64,000 nt of DNA from Oncomelania hupensis. Its lineage: Eukaryota > Mollusca > Gastropoda > Littorinimorpha > Pomatiopsidae. Every line of letters begins with the position of its first letter. Within the stretch, counting starts at the first letter, position 1. This document shows positions 48,060 through 60,489 of this stretch, piece by piece. The position numbers were made by a program, and so were the translations under genes. Location of the stretch: positions 61,779,960 to 61,843,959 of the forward strand of contig CM072517.1 in assembly GCA_036898135.1 (NCBI GenBank). Reading direction: 5' to 3'. The notes below the pieces were generated by a model that worked only from the letters and a program-made list of their open reading frames with translations, did not search any database and was not told the DNA's origin.

Positions 48060-48365
48060 CAAAGCCTCCCAACTGGGTTTCTTTCCAAAATGATGTCAAC
48101 TGGGTTCCACATGATGTAAACTAGTGAGGACTTCAAAACTCAGCATACAGCCTAATTTGACTGTACATGATTCCAATATCAGTAAAAAATTAAAATATAT
48201 AAACAAACTTTGATGTGGTTGACTTTGGAAAAGTGGGTTCCTTTTTGTACAAGTGGGTTCCTTCAGGCACACACGAACGACCAAACTAGTATTTTGGGTT
48301 CCATACATGATTCTGCTTTTTGGAGTCTAAATTTGGACAACCAAACTTGGTAAGATGGTGTGCTC
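48060..48365. repeat. Dispersed repeat with GTGGGTTCC / CTGGGTTCC motifs
   Basis: Five or six copies of (A)A(C/G)TGGGTT(T)C(C) in 300 bases. The same motif occurs in reverse at 59270-59360, also next to a CA repeat. No ORF. Confidence 0.55.
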
Positions 48366-48389
48366 ATAAATGATCAGTAAATGAATGAC

Positions 48390-49015
48390 TTCACTTCAAG
48401 GTCAAGGTCACATGGTCAACAAATGTTAGTTACAAAAATGACAATTTTAAACAAAATTTCACTTTTTTCGAAGTTATTAATATTGAACTTATGATTCTTT
48501 GAAGCATGATATATATCAATGACACACATATTATATGCAAATTTGGTCAACCTCACTCCAAGGTCAAGGTCAATGTCACTGGAGCTGTCTAACATCGGTT
48601 AGTATAGGTATTTTGAAGTGACCTTGGCCCTAAACAATGAGAGATATAAAGTCCAATCTTGTTTTCTTTAGAGATTTAGAGATGGTAGATTGATCTTTCG
48701 TATATGTTCCAGTTTTGAGTTGATCTTGAAGGTCAAGGTCATTTTAGGCCTTGCAAAAATATGTTTTAAAAAAAGGTAATCGTACAGTAGAATGGCATTA
48801 ACCCATAGTATGCAACAACATTGAGTTATTTGATCTTTCATGAGCATGAGATCCCTTGTGAAGGTCAAGGTTATCCCAAGGTTAAGGTCACTGAAGGTCA
48901 AGGTCATCCAAAGGTCAGTCTTTTGGAATAATACAACTTTTGCTGTAAATATTTGATCGTCAATAAGTGTTTTTGGAACAGGAGGTCAAGGTCATCTCAA
49001 GGTCAAGAGCATAGA
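48390..49015 (+). repeat. AAGGTCA-rich dispersed repeat
   Basis: At least a dozen AAGGTCA heptamers, often as the doubled AAGGTCAAGGTCA, near 48401, 48561, 48730, 48860, 48893 and 48984. Reverse-complement clusters occur at 23515-23757 and a short one at 34850-34880. TCAAGGTCA is the extended half-site known for FTZ-F1/SF-1 and ERR nuclear receptors. Binding here is not shown. Confidence 0.75.
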
Positions 49016-49100
49016 AAGATCAAAGTCGATATTCATTTACATTTTAATACCACAGTTTCATTTATTTCTTTATGGGCATTCATTTTCATGTTAAATATTC

Positions 49101-50715
49101 TTATCCTGTCCTATCCCATAACTCGAAGGTCGTTGGGGCAACACAGAAGATCGTTTCACCAACATACGCCATCTTTCTCCGTCCTCCTCAACCCTCATGG
49201 CTTCGCTCAGTGTCAAACTAGTCCACCCTCGACTGTGTTGTCCTCAAACCTCTTTACCTGTCTCCCTCTTCTTCTGCCTCCTTCCGCTGTGCCTTGCAGG
49301 ATGGTCTTTGAAAGGACTGATGATCTTGTGACGTGGCCATACCATAGGAGTTTCCGTTTGTTCACCACTGTGAGCATGTCATTGTGTAATGGTCTGTCAG
49401 ACTTCGTCTGGGAATAGGAAATACCCAGAAGTCTTCTGTAGCACCTCATCTCCATGCTTTGTATTCTTCGTAGTACACCTGCTGTGAGGGTCCATGTTTC
49501 GCAAGCGTATAGGAAGATGGATATGACAAGGGAACGCAGCAGTCTTACATTGGAATATGGACTGATGGTCATGCCTTTCCAATTGGGCTTCATCCTTGTC
49601 AGGGCAGCAGTTGTTTGTGCGATCCTGGAGAGGACTTCATGACTGGACCCATTGTATGATACAATTCCTCCTAAATATTTGAAGCTATGCACTGTGTTGA
49701 GGGATTGGCCTTGGACTTTGATGTCCATGTTGATGCCATTGGTGTTGTTGGTCATCATTGTGGTCCTCTCTGCTCTCATTTCCATTCCATAGGCTCTGGT
49801 GTGTCAAGCCTCTGTACCAGCTGTTCATGTTGTTGTTCCTCTCCAGCCAATCCATTAATGTCATCCGCAAAACGGAGGTTGGAGATTGCTCTACCCCCTA
49901 AACTGAGTATGCCTTCGTGATCTGCAAGGGCATCTAACATGATGCGCTCTAGGAAGATGTTGATGATTTCAATAATTTTAGGGTTGATGTTGTACACTCT
50001 CATGGTTGTCCACAGAGCTGCATGCCAGACTCGGTCAAAGGCTTTCTTGAAGTCTGCAAACACATTATAGATGTTGTTCGTGCTGTACGTATTTCTCGCA
50101 AATTAATCCGAGGTTGAAAATCTGTTCAGTGGTACTTCGCCCTGCCCTGAATCCTGTTTGTTCTTCAGCTATGATTTGTTCAGCTTGGGGTTTCAATCTG
50201 TTGAGTATTATTTTCAGGAGGACCTTGTTGGGATGGCTGATGAGGCTGATGGTGCGGTAATTTTCACACTCCTGAAGGTTAACGTTTTTGGGAAGAGTGA
50301 TGACAAGTGACTGGATCCATGTGTAGGCCACTTCTCACTCTGCCAGATCTTGTTACAGATAATGGTGAGGGGCGTTAATCATCGCTTCTCCTCCTGCTTG
50401 AAGCAATTCCACGGGTATGTTGTCCACTCCCGCTGACTTCCCTTTCTTTAGCGATTGCACTGCTGCCTCAAATTCTTATCTGAGAATTGGAAGGATTTCT
50501 TCTTCTTCTCCGTTCTGGGGACATGCTAGAACTGATGGGTTTCCGTTTGGTGTGTGGTTGTAAAGGTCAGAGCAGTACTCTATCCATCTATCCAAGACTT
50601 CTTGTTCTTCTGTAAGGCATATTCCAGACTTGCTTTGGATCGTGGATACCTTGGGGTGTTTAACAATTGGCAGCCGCTTTAAACAGATCAAGTCTCCACG
50701 ATCCAAAGCAAATAT
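49101..50715 (-). pseudogene. Degenerate RTE copy f with 5' inversion
   Basis: Tail at 49101, then a broken ORF: 49785-49213 (C-terminal region with KYLGGIVS and RKLLWYGHVTR), 50063-49776 (FKKAFDRVWH and FADDINGLAG), 50331-50065 and 50745-50476. An internal deletion removes the segment between the KVYNI-type region and the GVRQG motif (near 49960). At the 5' end, CAAGTCTCCACGATCCAAAG (50689-50708) is the inverse of 50630-50652, indicating an inverted 5' tip. Confidence 0.88.
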
Positions 50716-50796
50716 TGCAAGTTCCATAAGAAGCATGTGAGTCATATGGGATGTGTCCTTTTAGTTCAATTTAATATTAATGAAGTATGTGCATAT

Positions 50797-50945
50797 TCCA
50801 TTTTTACTGTCCATTTTAGCAGTATGATTGCTCTGGTGGTTCAGTGTTGATTTAGGACCCTACCCCTCTTTCCCTGAGTTGGTTATCCTCGTCTGCCATA
50901 TGACCAATAGTGGGTATAGACATTAAACCTTCATGTTCATTCATG
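50797..50945 (+). repeat. SINE-tail-like repeat, second copy
   Basis: Matches 3008-3170: ACTGTCCATTTTAGCAG, TGATTGCTCTGGTGGTTC, ACCCCTCTTTCCCT, GTTATCC and CATATGACCAATAGTGG. The tRNA-like head is not present here. Confidence 0.6.
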
Positions 50946-51454
50946 TGCACACAGAACGCAAGCGTTTATGGCTGAGCTGACAGAGCTGAAATTTCGCGTG
51001 TACCTTCAAAGATGTGTACACAGGGTTGTGGCTTAAATTCATTTTGTGGCTTAAATTCATGTTCTTAGTTCGTAGTTATCACGTCAGGTAGTCATTTTTT
51101 TTTCTATACAACGTCCCTGAAGTATTTGCACCCATACTCCTGAAAAGCTGATAATGGTTTTGGGACAAGATTTGTAGATGACATTCACGGAATTAGATGC
51201 TCGTGTTCCTGTAAACGTGGGGGTCTTATAGCCATTACTATTCAAATGCGGCACTGCTTCATTATGTTCCAATGTTTTGTATCATTAACCTGAAATCCAG
51301 ACACTGACATTTCATTGCCCCGAGATAGTTTATCGGCCACAATCTGGTTTGCCAAGGGGTTATTCGTATCCTGAGGGTCAACTCTTTTATAATTTTAAAA
51401 AAAATGAATTATTGGGCAGGTCAATATGTTGGCCGATAAAGAATCTAACTCAAG

Positions 51455-51530
51455 CGGCTCAAGGCGCTCACTTGCAACCTTTGGGCGCATAGTCTGACGC
51501 CAATTCGACTAAGCAATCCTGATGAAAATT
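51455..51530 (-). other. tRNA-like sequence, probably an old SINE head
   Basis: On the minus strand, GCTTAGTCGAATTGGC resembles box A and a D arm, followed by a GTCAGACTATGCGCCC anticodon-arm-like stretch. The box B region (GGTTGCAAG) is weak and no acceptor stem closes, so this is not called a tRNA gene. Confidence 0.3.
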
Positions 51531-52632
51531 TTTTAAAGTATTTGCAAGGCCTACAATGAACTTGACTTTGAATATCATCGAAAAAACTAAAAATATATGA
51601 AATATCAAACTATATTATCTCTAAAATCAATTTTGGACATTATACCACTCATAGTTCAGAGCCAAGGTCACTTCAAAGTACTCATACGAACAAACCTTAG
51701 AAATATGTTGACCAATTTAACAATCTCATTTATATGTATCATAAAACAAAGAATCGTAAATTCAATATTAATAACTTAGAAACTTTAGAAATGTTGTCAA
51801 ATATTTAATAATGTTGTACCCTATAAATTTGCCTTTAATTCACGTATCATTTTCGAGGTCTCGTTGGTATACTCCATATTACGTATTTAGGTTGTGTTAG
51901 TTAAAACAGTACTTGACCACTTCAATGTCTTGCTCAGTCGACGGCGAGAGACCGGACAAATTATTATTTGTCAAATGTCATTTTTGGTCTATTTAGGACT
52001 CATTTTGCGTCGAGTTTTGAGCGAATACATAGTCAAAAAAAAGTCGTATGCATTTGCAGTATTTGACATTCGACACAAAATTTATTCAACCATAGGCCAA
52101 TCATTCTACATTGTTTTAGCATTATTTGTGAAGTAATACTCTAACTCATACACCTAGATGAGGTCCTCTCATTCGGCTCATCGTATTCCGCTGGACCCTA
52201 TAAGCAATGAGTAATCAACTTTAGACCTGGAGGCAAACACTCAAAACGTATCAAACACTCAAGACAAATATATCAAATTTAGTCTGAAACAATTTTATTT
52301 CAATGAATAACAGACAAGTACTTTTTGTAAACAAAATACAGAATGAATAACAACAACAAAATTAAAAGAAAGGAACGTACACCATTGGCATGTCATAATG
52401 CATAGTTTAATTTCAACTATTTTAAAGTGACAATGCTGTTAGGACCAATCTTCCCCGAGGGGGTTGGTGGTGGAGTGAGAAGTGAAATTGGTCCATCGAG
52501 TAAAACTGTTAACAAAAACTGACGACATCTCTTTAGGTAAGAAAAAAAACAACGGATAGAAATAAATTCAAATATTGCAAAAAACATAATATTCAATTGA
52601 ATAAGAAACAATTTATACAATCTGAGCAACCT
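51531..52632. other. No gene seen
   Basis: AT-rich. Short open frames (51597-51779 and 51894-52136) show no recognisable domain or splice context. Confidence 0.35.
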
Positions 52633-52846
52633 CTAGCTCTTCTTTGTGAATTCGTTGAAGATGGCTTGACATTTTTCCATTAAATGTTCTTGGCAAAAAA
52701 TACAACATTGCTTTTTGACAATGCATCTTTGACTTGAGCAAAAAAACTGAACACTTGAATGGGCACTTGAATGGTCACTTTCTAGGACTTGACCATTTGC
52801 TTTGGCTTGCGAAGAGATGATCGGCATCCTGGATCTGCAGTATATA
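52633..52846 (-). other. Possible terminal coding exon, unrecognised
   Basis: On the minus strand an acceptor-like ATACTGCAG (near 52840) precedes an open frame containing CSSQRCIVKKQCCIFCQEHL, then MEKCQAIFNEFTKKS and a stop at 52633. The cysteine spacing looks protein-like, but I recognise no family. It could be the last exon of a minus-strand gene. Confidence 0.25.
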
Positions 52847-52985
52847 ACATACCACAAGGGTTATTGCTAGAGTTTGAGACAAAATACATCTTACTCACAA
52901 AAGATCGAGCAAGAAGAATTATATTTTAATGTAGTCTATGCAAGCAAAGTGGTTTTTATTTGGGTGAACATAGAACTGGTGAAAC

Positions 52986-52988
52986 AGA

Positions 52989-53049
<61 letters not shown>
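52986..53049. repeat. (GA)n microsatellite
   Basis: Almost pure GA repeat. Confidence 0.95.
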
Positions 53050-53052
<3 letters not shown>

Positions 53053-53263
53053 TGGCATGGCGGGGGTAGAGGGGATATTAAGTATGCTGCCAAGATGATT
53101 AACAAACAAACCATTTTAAAAACACTTAGTAATCTGACAATCTACCCTGGACCTTAACACCCCAAAACTAACGATTTCTTTTTTTATTTTTTAGGTGATA
53201 CGCCACTATGGGCAATAGCACTTATATATTTTTGGGGGGTGAGCATAGCCTAGAGGCCAAGCA

Positions 53264-53462
53264 TAGACATGGGGGAATAGAAACATGGGAATTTAAACAT
53301 CAGGGAATAAAGACCTGGAGAACATAGACCTGAGTTAACATAGGCCTGGAGGATGACAGGCCCGAGGGAATATAGACCTGTGGAAAATAAACCTTGGTGG
53401 ACACCGACCCGAGGAACAGACCTGGGAGAACACAGACCTGGGGAAACATAGACCTGGGTAAT
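53264..53462. repeat. Degenerate minisatellite, core GGGAACATAGACCTG
   Basis: About 11-12 imperfect units of 15-19 bases (ACATAGACCTGGGG, GAATATAGACCTGTGG, GAACACAGACCTGGGG). Confidence 0.8.
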
Positions 53463-53647
53463 CATGGATCTAATTCAGGACAGTACAACAGTCAATGAAG
53501 ATAAGGCTAACCTAGAATGTGGTGATAAGTATGAACAATGGGACGAAGACTTGAACGGCCCATTTTGTCGCCTCCTCTTTCGTCCTCGCATATCATGGCT
53601 CTCTGTTGACGCTTTTGATATTCTGGTTTCTTGGGTCTCTCTCTTGC

Positions 53648-53730
53648 ACGATGTGACACCCTGTTGAAAAACAAAAGATTCAAGTAGTGGAGAGCCAGAA
53701 CTTTCAATATTAATATTGGGGAAAATATTC
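53648..53730. repeat. Direct repeat, left copy, bracketing a LINE ORF1 remnant
   Basis: CACCCTGTTGAAAAACAAAA, then GATTCAAGTAGTGGA and TTTCAATATTAAT, closely resembles 56338-56410 in the same orientation. Confidence 0.7.
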
Positions 53731-53779
53731 AGCTGACAAGAATGCAAACGGACTAGATCTAACATCATGGTAAGTGAGG

Positions 53780-55615
53780 TTAAAGTATGAAACAGCCTAA
53801 TTCCTGGTAGGGGAAGTGCGTGGCATGAGGCGAGCTGTTACCTACGCAAGCTCGGCCATCTAGCGTTATCTCGCCCGATCTGAGTCGGGCATCGAACTGG
53901 GCCAACAGTTCACTAATAGCACTGAGGTCAGGATAACCACATGGGCCCACTTCTTTAGGGGCGGCGGACCCACCACCGCCTCCACCGCCCCTGTCGGAAC
54001 TGGCAACCGCGCCGGGACCTCCCGAGGGGAATGGCCTTGTGCACGGCCACCAGAGAGGGAGCTCTGTGACCCAGATCGCGCTCGGCGTACAGGACGTCGG
54101 CGCCAACCTGTTTTTGGGTAGGAGCAACCGGTGCCCCGGCCGTCCGGCCACGGACCATCTCGACAAGGTCCACAACGGACTGGATCAGTCTTTCGACAAG
54201 GCGTTCGAGCCTGTGAATAGCCACCCAAGGGTCGTTTTTGGCACCAGGTGCCAACCTCACAGGCTCTGTGTAGGATCCCGAACCCACCCCGGTGACCGGC
54301 TGGGCTGTAACTGTATCCCCTTTCTCGCTCCCCGCCGCCAAGCGTCAGAGAGAACCACTCCAAGCACTAGGGGGGGGGGGGGGGGGGGGAAACGGGGTGG
54401 AGCAAACACCCCCGCAAGAGCTGCAACGCCGCCCGACACGCCCGAGGCCACGTCCCCACTCGCCGACTCAGACATAATTTTTTGTTTGGCCAGGCATAAG
54501 GCCTGCGCTCGTGGCATGAATGTCGCCGCTCGCAATTCATTCGCCAACAGGCGCTCACTGAGAGTAGGGTAGTTATGATTAGCGTCCGAGTGGTCACCAC
54601 GACAGTTGGCACAAGTTCGCCCTACGGCTCTACAAGCGGCCCCCGAGTGACCGGCAGCCCTGCAGGAAGAACAAATCTGCGCAGAATTAAAATTTTTTCG
54701 AATGTGCCTGAATCTTTGGCACCGGTAGCACCTAAGTGCCGTTGCCACGTAAGGAGTCACCAGGAACTCCCTACAATTGAGAAGGAGAGCTGCCGCAGCG
54801 TCATCGCCTCGACTGTCACCCTAACCGCGGTGGACGGCTGTCCATCTGACCGGAGGATGCGTTGGAATTTCCTAACCTTGCAGGTGCGGACGGTACCATC
54901 CGGGTCCACCGATTCATTGCACTTTCCGAGTATCTCCTCCACCGGCACGATGGGGGAGAGGGGTGGGGGTGGGTGGGGGGATGCCAGAGACAACCCCCTC
55001 CACCACCGGCACTGGGTTAGTACATGCTATCATAATCTGGCCCACCTGCGAAAGTTCAAACAGTTTCTGTTACTGCGCCAAGGTTTTACAACCTATGAGG
55101 AAACCTTCATCTTTATGTAGGGGTCTTACCCTGTCCACCGCGCCCACAGAACCGCGCAAGAGGTCTGCCAGCTTCCAACCAAATGATTTGAATGAAACCA
55201 AAGTGGTATCACCTTTTTGTCTAATAACTACCGCAAATTGACAAAGACCGTAATTTGGTGTGCGAGTCGGCCCCAGGGGTCGTCTCATTTTGTTCTTTCT
55301 TCTACTGGTAACAGTAGACCACGCTTGACCCAACGAGGGGGGGGGGGGGTCACTCGAAGCAGCGACTGGAGGGGTCACCAGGTGTACCACCTCCTCGAGC
55401 GTGGGACCAGAATCAAGGGACTCCACTCCCGAGCAAGGATCTGAGGAAGAGGGAGCAGCCCTCTCTTCCATAAAGTTATCCTCAATCTCCTCCGGAATGG
55501 ACGAGAGAGATGGATCATGGGCCCCCATCCACCTAGAGGAAAAGAGCCAGGGGCCAGCACTAACGGCCGCTCCCGAACAAACGTCCAAGGGGGTGGGAGC
55601 AACCCCATCCTCCAT
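53780..55615 (-). pseudogene. LINE ORF1 (gag-like, CCHC zinc knuckles), frameshifted
   Basis: Pieces on the minus strand read in order. 55615-55070 is an acidic, Ser/Pro-rich N-terminus with tandem PEE.EDN.ME repeats, then a globular part (LCQFAVVIRQKGDTTLV). 54993-54757 has VRKFQRILRSDGQPSTAVRV. 54760-54257 has the knuckles CYRCQRFRHIRKN, CSSCRAAGHSGAAC and CANCRGDHSDANH. The remainder to 53780 lies in other frames (LVERLIQSVVDLVEMVRG; ISELLAQFDARLRSG). Three CCHC-type knuckles after a nucleic-acid-binding domain are typical of ORF1 in I/Jockey-group LINEs and of gag. A run of 19 G at 54371-54389 is one likely frameshift point. No RT adjoins it. Confidence 0.72.
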
Positions 55616-56337
55616 AGAATTATCATCAGTCTCCTCCGGGATGGACGAGAGAAAGAGGAATCAGAAAGTGTTTCCTGGGCACTCTTCCACCAAGGAGAAG
55701 AGGGCCCGGGGTCAGCACTAACGGCCAAATTATTCAGTCAGAGAGCAACGCCCCCACCGTCCTGCGAGTTCCGTTTACCAATGTCATCGTCTCTCAGTTC
55801 AGTTTTGTTTTGAGTAACCGGGTGATCCTTTCCACCCCTTTTCTTCGCGGCGATGCGCCTCAAAGTCCAAAAATTCAACCAGGATCTGTCAAAACCGAGG
55901 TTTAAAGATTTAATTCAAAACCTATCAAAAACATATCAAAATCGATCTCCAATGAGGACCCAAACATCTCAAATTCCTAGCTAAAAAAAAGGTTACGAAA
56001 GCTTAAAAACTTTTTCAAATCTATAAAATATTCACCAAAGGAGCAGGTAGCGCCAAAGCCATTAGGACATCCAATCTCAAAAAGGTAAGGCAACGGCGCA
56101 GCAGTCGCAAGCAGTAAAGCGGTGAGGCATCTCAGGACAGCAGAGTGCAAGTACGTGCAAGCCCGTTTAAGTCTCGCCAGCAGAAGATGCAATTCAGCAA
56201 AGCGTAAGTGGCAACCAGGTGTGATACGTGACACGTCCTCCTCCGATAATGTTCCGCCTGAGAATCATTCCATTCACTCAGTGGTGTATTGCTGTCTGCT
56301 GACCCTTGGGGTACCCTGGTTTTATAGGTATCTGTGG

Positions 56338-56412
56338 CACCTTGTGAAACCCTGTTGGAAAACAAAAGAATCGAGTTGTGGAAAAATAAAACTATCAATA
56401 TTAATGCTGAGA
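56338..56412. repeat. Direct repeat, right copy
   Basis: AAACCCTGTTGGAAAACAAA, then AGAATCGAGTTGTGG and CTATCAATATTAATG. Same orientation as 53648-53730. It breaks into the ORF1 remnant that follows on its right. Confidence 0.7.
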
Positions 56413-56424
56413 TTACAAAAAATC

Positions 56425-56990
56425 TGCCAGCTCTAATCACGCCTTCAAAACCACTTTCTCTGGTGACTTTCATGTCTTTGGTGATGATGACTCCCAACCT
56501 GTTTTCCAAAGGTTGTGGTGATTCCCCTGGCGCCGACGGCACTCCGTTAAATACTAGGTTGTGACGTCTTGAATCATGTTCTGCCATGTCCTGCCGTGTG
56601 CCTTTCTTGTTCAGGCGCTCACTCATCATTTCCACTTTCTGTAGTTTCGTTTCAAGACTATCCACTTTTTTTCCTTAGCTCTTGGTTTTCTCTTCGATCA
56701 TTTCCAGCTTGGCACTCATCTCACAATATCTCCACAAATTCTCTCTGTGTCGCTTTCCAAAGCCTGAAGTCTCTCATCTAGATTCTTCTCCGCCTGGTTC
56801 AGTTTGATGGTCACAGCTTGGGCAATATTCACTTGCTATTTATCGATGCGATTGACGGCTTGAAATACTTTTTCGATCGCTACCAACACTCTGCTGTCAC
56901 CGCCGTTGCTGTCGGTGTGGACGCCTTCGTCGGCGTTGTTACATAATTTTCATTCGGTCACGGATTCATCTCCACCTCGCCACTTTGAAT
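56425..56990 (-). pseudogene. Second LINE ORF1 remnant (coiled coil and RRM start)
   Basis: On the minus strand a coiled-coil-like stretch (KLNQAEKNLDERLQALESD, then KLEMIEEKTKS) with stops leads into SLETKLQKVEMMSERLNKKG and RRHNLVFNGVPSAPGESPQP. This is the signature start of the RRM-like domain of L1-type ORF1 proteins (RR.NLVF.G.P). It ends where the direct repeat at 56338-56412 begins. Confidence 0.72.
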
Positions 56991-57169
56991 AATGGGAGCC
57001 ACAGTCAGAAACAGCACCACCAAATCGGAGGGTGTGACGCTGGGTTGTTTCGAGTTTCTATGGTCTGAAGCGTAGTGCAGCTTTCTTCACCCTTTTTGCT
57101 ATAAATGCTATGAAGAAGCGGTGAAAGACGCCAACAACCAGCCTATGTTTTACAGCTGTAGTGGGCATA

Positions 57170-57310
57170 GTTTTACAGTTATGTAGATTCACCGTTGCAG
57201 TTAGGTAGATAGCCTACACCTTTGCAGTTAGATAGACAGACTACACCTTGCAGTTAGGTGGGTAGCCTACACCGTTGCAGTTAGGTAAATAGCCTACACC
57301 GTTGGAGTAC
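57170..57310. repeat. Minisatellite, unit about GTTGCAGTTAGGTAGATAGC
   Basis: Four to five imperfect units of about 33 bases, each ending CTACACC. Confidence 0.85.
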
Positions 57311-57429
57311 AATACTATATAGTAAACTAGAAACCGCAACACATTTTTCTGTCAATAAACATCACTAATTAATATCTGAACTCACTGCTACAGCAAAATG
57401 CGTCCGCACGCTACCATGACTATGTTTCA

Positions 57430-57776
<347 letters not shown>

Positions 57777-57789
57777 GAGTGGGAAAAGA

Positions 57790-59052
57790 GAGAGAGAACC
57801 AATCCATAGTGCACAATTTTTAATAGTGATCCTTAATCTCACCTTTGAATTATCCCTTGTCCTTTAGGAAAAGCAAACACCTGGCTTGTTGAAGAAAACA
57901 TCTGCAAATGAAATGTAAAAACAATGACAGCAACGAAACACACATTTATTGTGTTTCTTTTCTCGCCCTCCATTCTCTTCTTTAACTTCACTTTCAGTTC
58001 ATATTTGAACAACATTATATTCCTTACTCAAAGCAAAACATGGTAAAAGGTGTTTTCTATTCCTTTTAATAGCATCCTGCGTCACTTTAGCTCAGAATTT
58101 AAAAAAAATAATTTTAGATCTAATTTCCCTTCGTAACCTACACACAGTCGATTTAGATCAAAATTTATTTCGTCTTGAATAGAGTATCAGTAATTTGGTT
58201 CATTTGCTGATAATGATTAGAAATTGTTTGAAAATGAATGCGGATTGTACTCCTTTTTAGTTTGTGTATTGGGGCGCTGTGAATGTCATGTGTTAAACTT
58301 CCTTGGTCAATTTAATTTATATAACAATATATAATAGAGTGTAGGCTACACAATATTTTAGTTATGCATTACCGCAATCCAAATATCAGCATAAAACTAT
58401 GATAATTTTTTTTTAAATCGACACATAAAAACTTCATTGAAAATAAAAATTATCAGAGGTGAAGAGTAACATTCTAAGCCAAAAGCAATTATAGGCCTAT
58501 AGGACAGAATTCGTACACAAACAACAGCACATGCACGCTTAGATGCACTCTTTTAATCTGTTTCAAACACACTTAATGGCAACATATATATATATTATAT
58601 TACTATAAATCTGTCCTCATCTTTTACAAATCGGAAAACATCTAGTCCTCTGCTTCAACTTATATTGGGGGCATTATCACAGCCCCCAGCACGACAAAAG
58701 ACACATGCTTTCCCAACTTCCTACGTTTTATACCAAATAAAATGTTTAGCCATATTACCTATCCTTATAATATAGGCTACATTCTGCTCTGGATGGGAAA
58801 AGAAATGAATCTAGATGTAACGACGGCTTTTTTTTATTTCGTAAAAAACAGATCTACTTATCTCGCCTAGATCTAGCTTAACTTCGGCGTTCGGTTCCCG
58901 ACCATTCGATCGATCACAGTCTCATTCCAATACAATTATAACCTACGAATAAAATATCATCAACAAACAAGTAAAATCAACAATGACAAAAGCATACAGT
59001 TTATGTTCCATAACACATATCAAACAATCGTACAATTAAAATTCTTGCTCAC
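57790..59052. other. No gene seen; AT-rich
   Basis: No supported exon, RNA gene or transposon protein. Confidence 0.35.
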
Positions 59053-59076
59053 CTTGGGGCCACAAAGCATCGCCAT
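59053..59076 (-). CDS. Possible short first coding exon (minus strand)
   Basis: On the minus strand ATGGCGATGCTTTGTGGCCC plus CAAG is followed by a consensus donor GTGAGC (59052-59047). It would encode MAMLCGPK. The GC content differs from the AT-rich surroundings. Eight codons cannot prove a gene. The alternative is chance. Confidence 0.25.
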
Positions 59077-59269
59077 CTTGAAACTGCAACTCGTCATTGA
59101 AAGTTATCTTCCCTTGCCATGTGTGCTTTGGCAAGTGGAAACTTTTTTCACACACTTTGATGTGTGAAATAATTCACACACGAATTTGACGAAAGTGCAC
59201 AAGGAGGTTCCAGCCTTGAAAACTTCTAAAAATCCCGATTTAGCACTTCTCTTCAAGAAACAGTATTAA

Positions 59270-59363
59270 AAAAAGTGGGTTCCATTTTTTGAAACCCACT
59301 TGTTTTTGGAACCCAGTTGGACGCTTGTGTGTTAATCTAAGGAACCGAGTTGGATAGTTGTGA

Positions 59364-59402
<39 letters not shown>
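59270..59402. repeat. GGGTTCC-motif repeat and (CA)n microsatellite
   Basis: AGTGGGTTCCATTTTTTGAA and its inverse AACCCACTTG form a small palindrome (59275-59312). A CA repeat follows at 59366-59402. It mirrors the arrangement at 48016-48365. Confidence 0.7.
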
Positions 59403-59405
<3 letters not shown>

Positions 59406-59763
59406 ACGCACAAATTATACACACTAAAACTGCCAATCTATATCACGGGTTACAGTTTAGGAAGCGCTCATAACACCCTTACGGTCAAAAGGCAGCAAGT
59501 CATAAAAAAATAAACAGATGTGCATAAAAAAAAAATTTCTCAAATTTGATAAGCCTTATTTCAAACATTTTCAACAGCAAAAGGTGAAAATCGCGGTCTA
59601 AAACATTTTGTTAAAATATAATTAAAAACCCCCATATATAGACAAGAGACTAAGAACCGAAAGCAAGCCCATGTGAGGTTGAAGGGACGTAACTCCTCCA
59701 CCGTACATCACTTCTCATAGAGGCGATATCGCGAAGTGATCTCTCTCTTCTTCCTTTCTCTCT

Positions 59764-59794
<31 letters not shown>

Positions 59795-59860
59795 GGATGG
59801 ATGGATGGATGGATGGATGGATGGATGGATAGATAGATAGATACATAGATACATAGATAC

Positions 59861-59930
<70 letters not shown>
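59764..59930. repeat. (GATA)n-(GGAT)n-(GATACATA)n microsatellite
   Basis: GATA, then GATG, then GATACATA, then GATA again. Frames rich in Ile/Tyr/Leu/Ser on the minus strand are repeat artefacts. Confidence 0.95.
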
Positions 59931-60489
59931 GTCAATTTCAAGAAATGCCCGAGACAATCTAATTTAAGTGAGCATACCTACACGCCACGTCGATGTCCTG
60001 AGTACAGCAAATCCATGTTAGAATTTCTCCTTGGGGATAATACAGTTTTCTGAATCTGAATCTGAAAATCGGACGCAACAAGCTTCTGGGTACGTTTATC
60101 AGTCATAACGTTTCCCACCTTGCCTAAAAGGGACATAATAATCAGTTGCCATGCAAGGCGGGAACCATAATGAGAGCACACCGAATTGCCGGCTATTAGT
60201 GCCACCACATTCTCTGCAGGTTACTGCCACAAACCTGTGTAGAATGCCAGCCAACAATTTAGCCCTGTTCACCACTAAAAGCAGAAGACGAAGGAACATG
60301 CTGGGCAGAACATATGTCGTGTCTCCTTGTCTGGCATAATCCAAGGGTTCAAGCACACACCCAAGGATTCTGCACAGCAGGAACCACCCAAAGCCAGACT
60401 GATCACAAGGAAACTAACTCTCTCCGGCAGCCTCAAGGAGGACAATCTCTCCCAAGCGTGACTAGTCGCCTCCCATTCCGCCACACATA

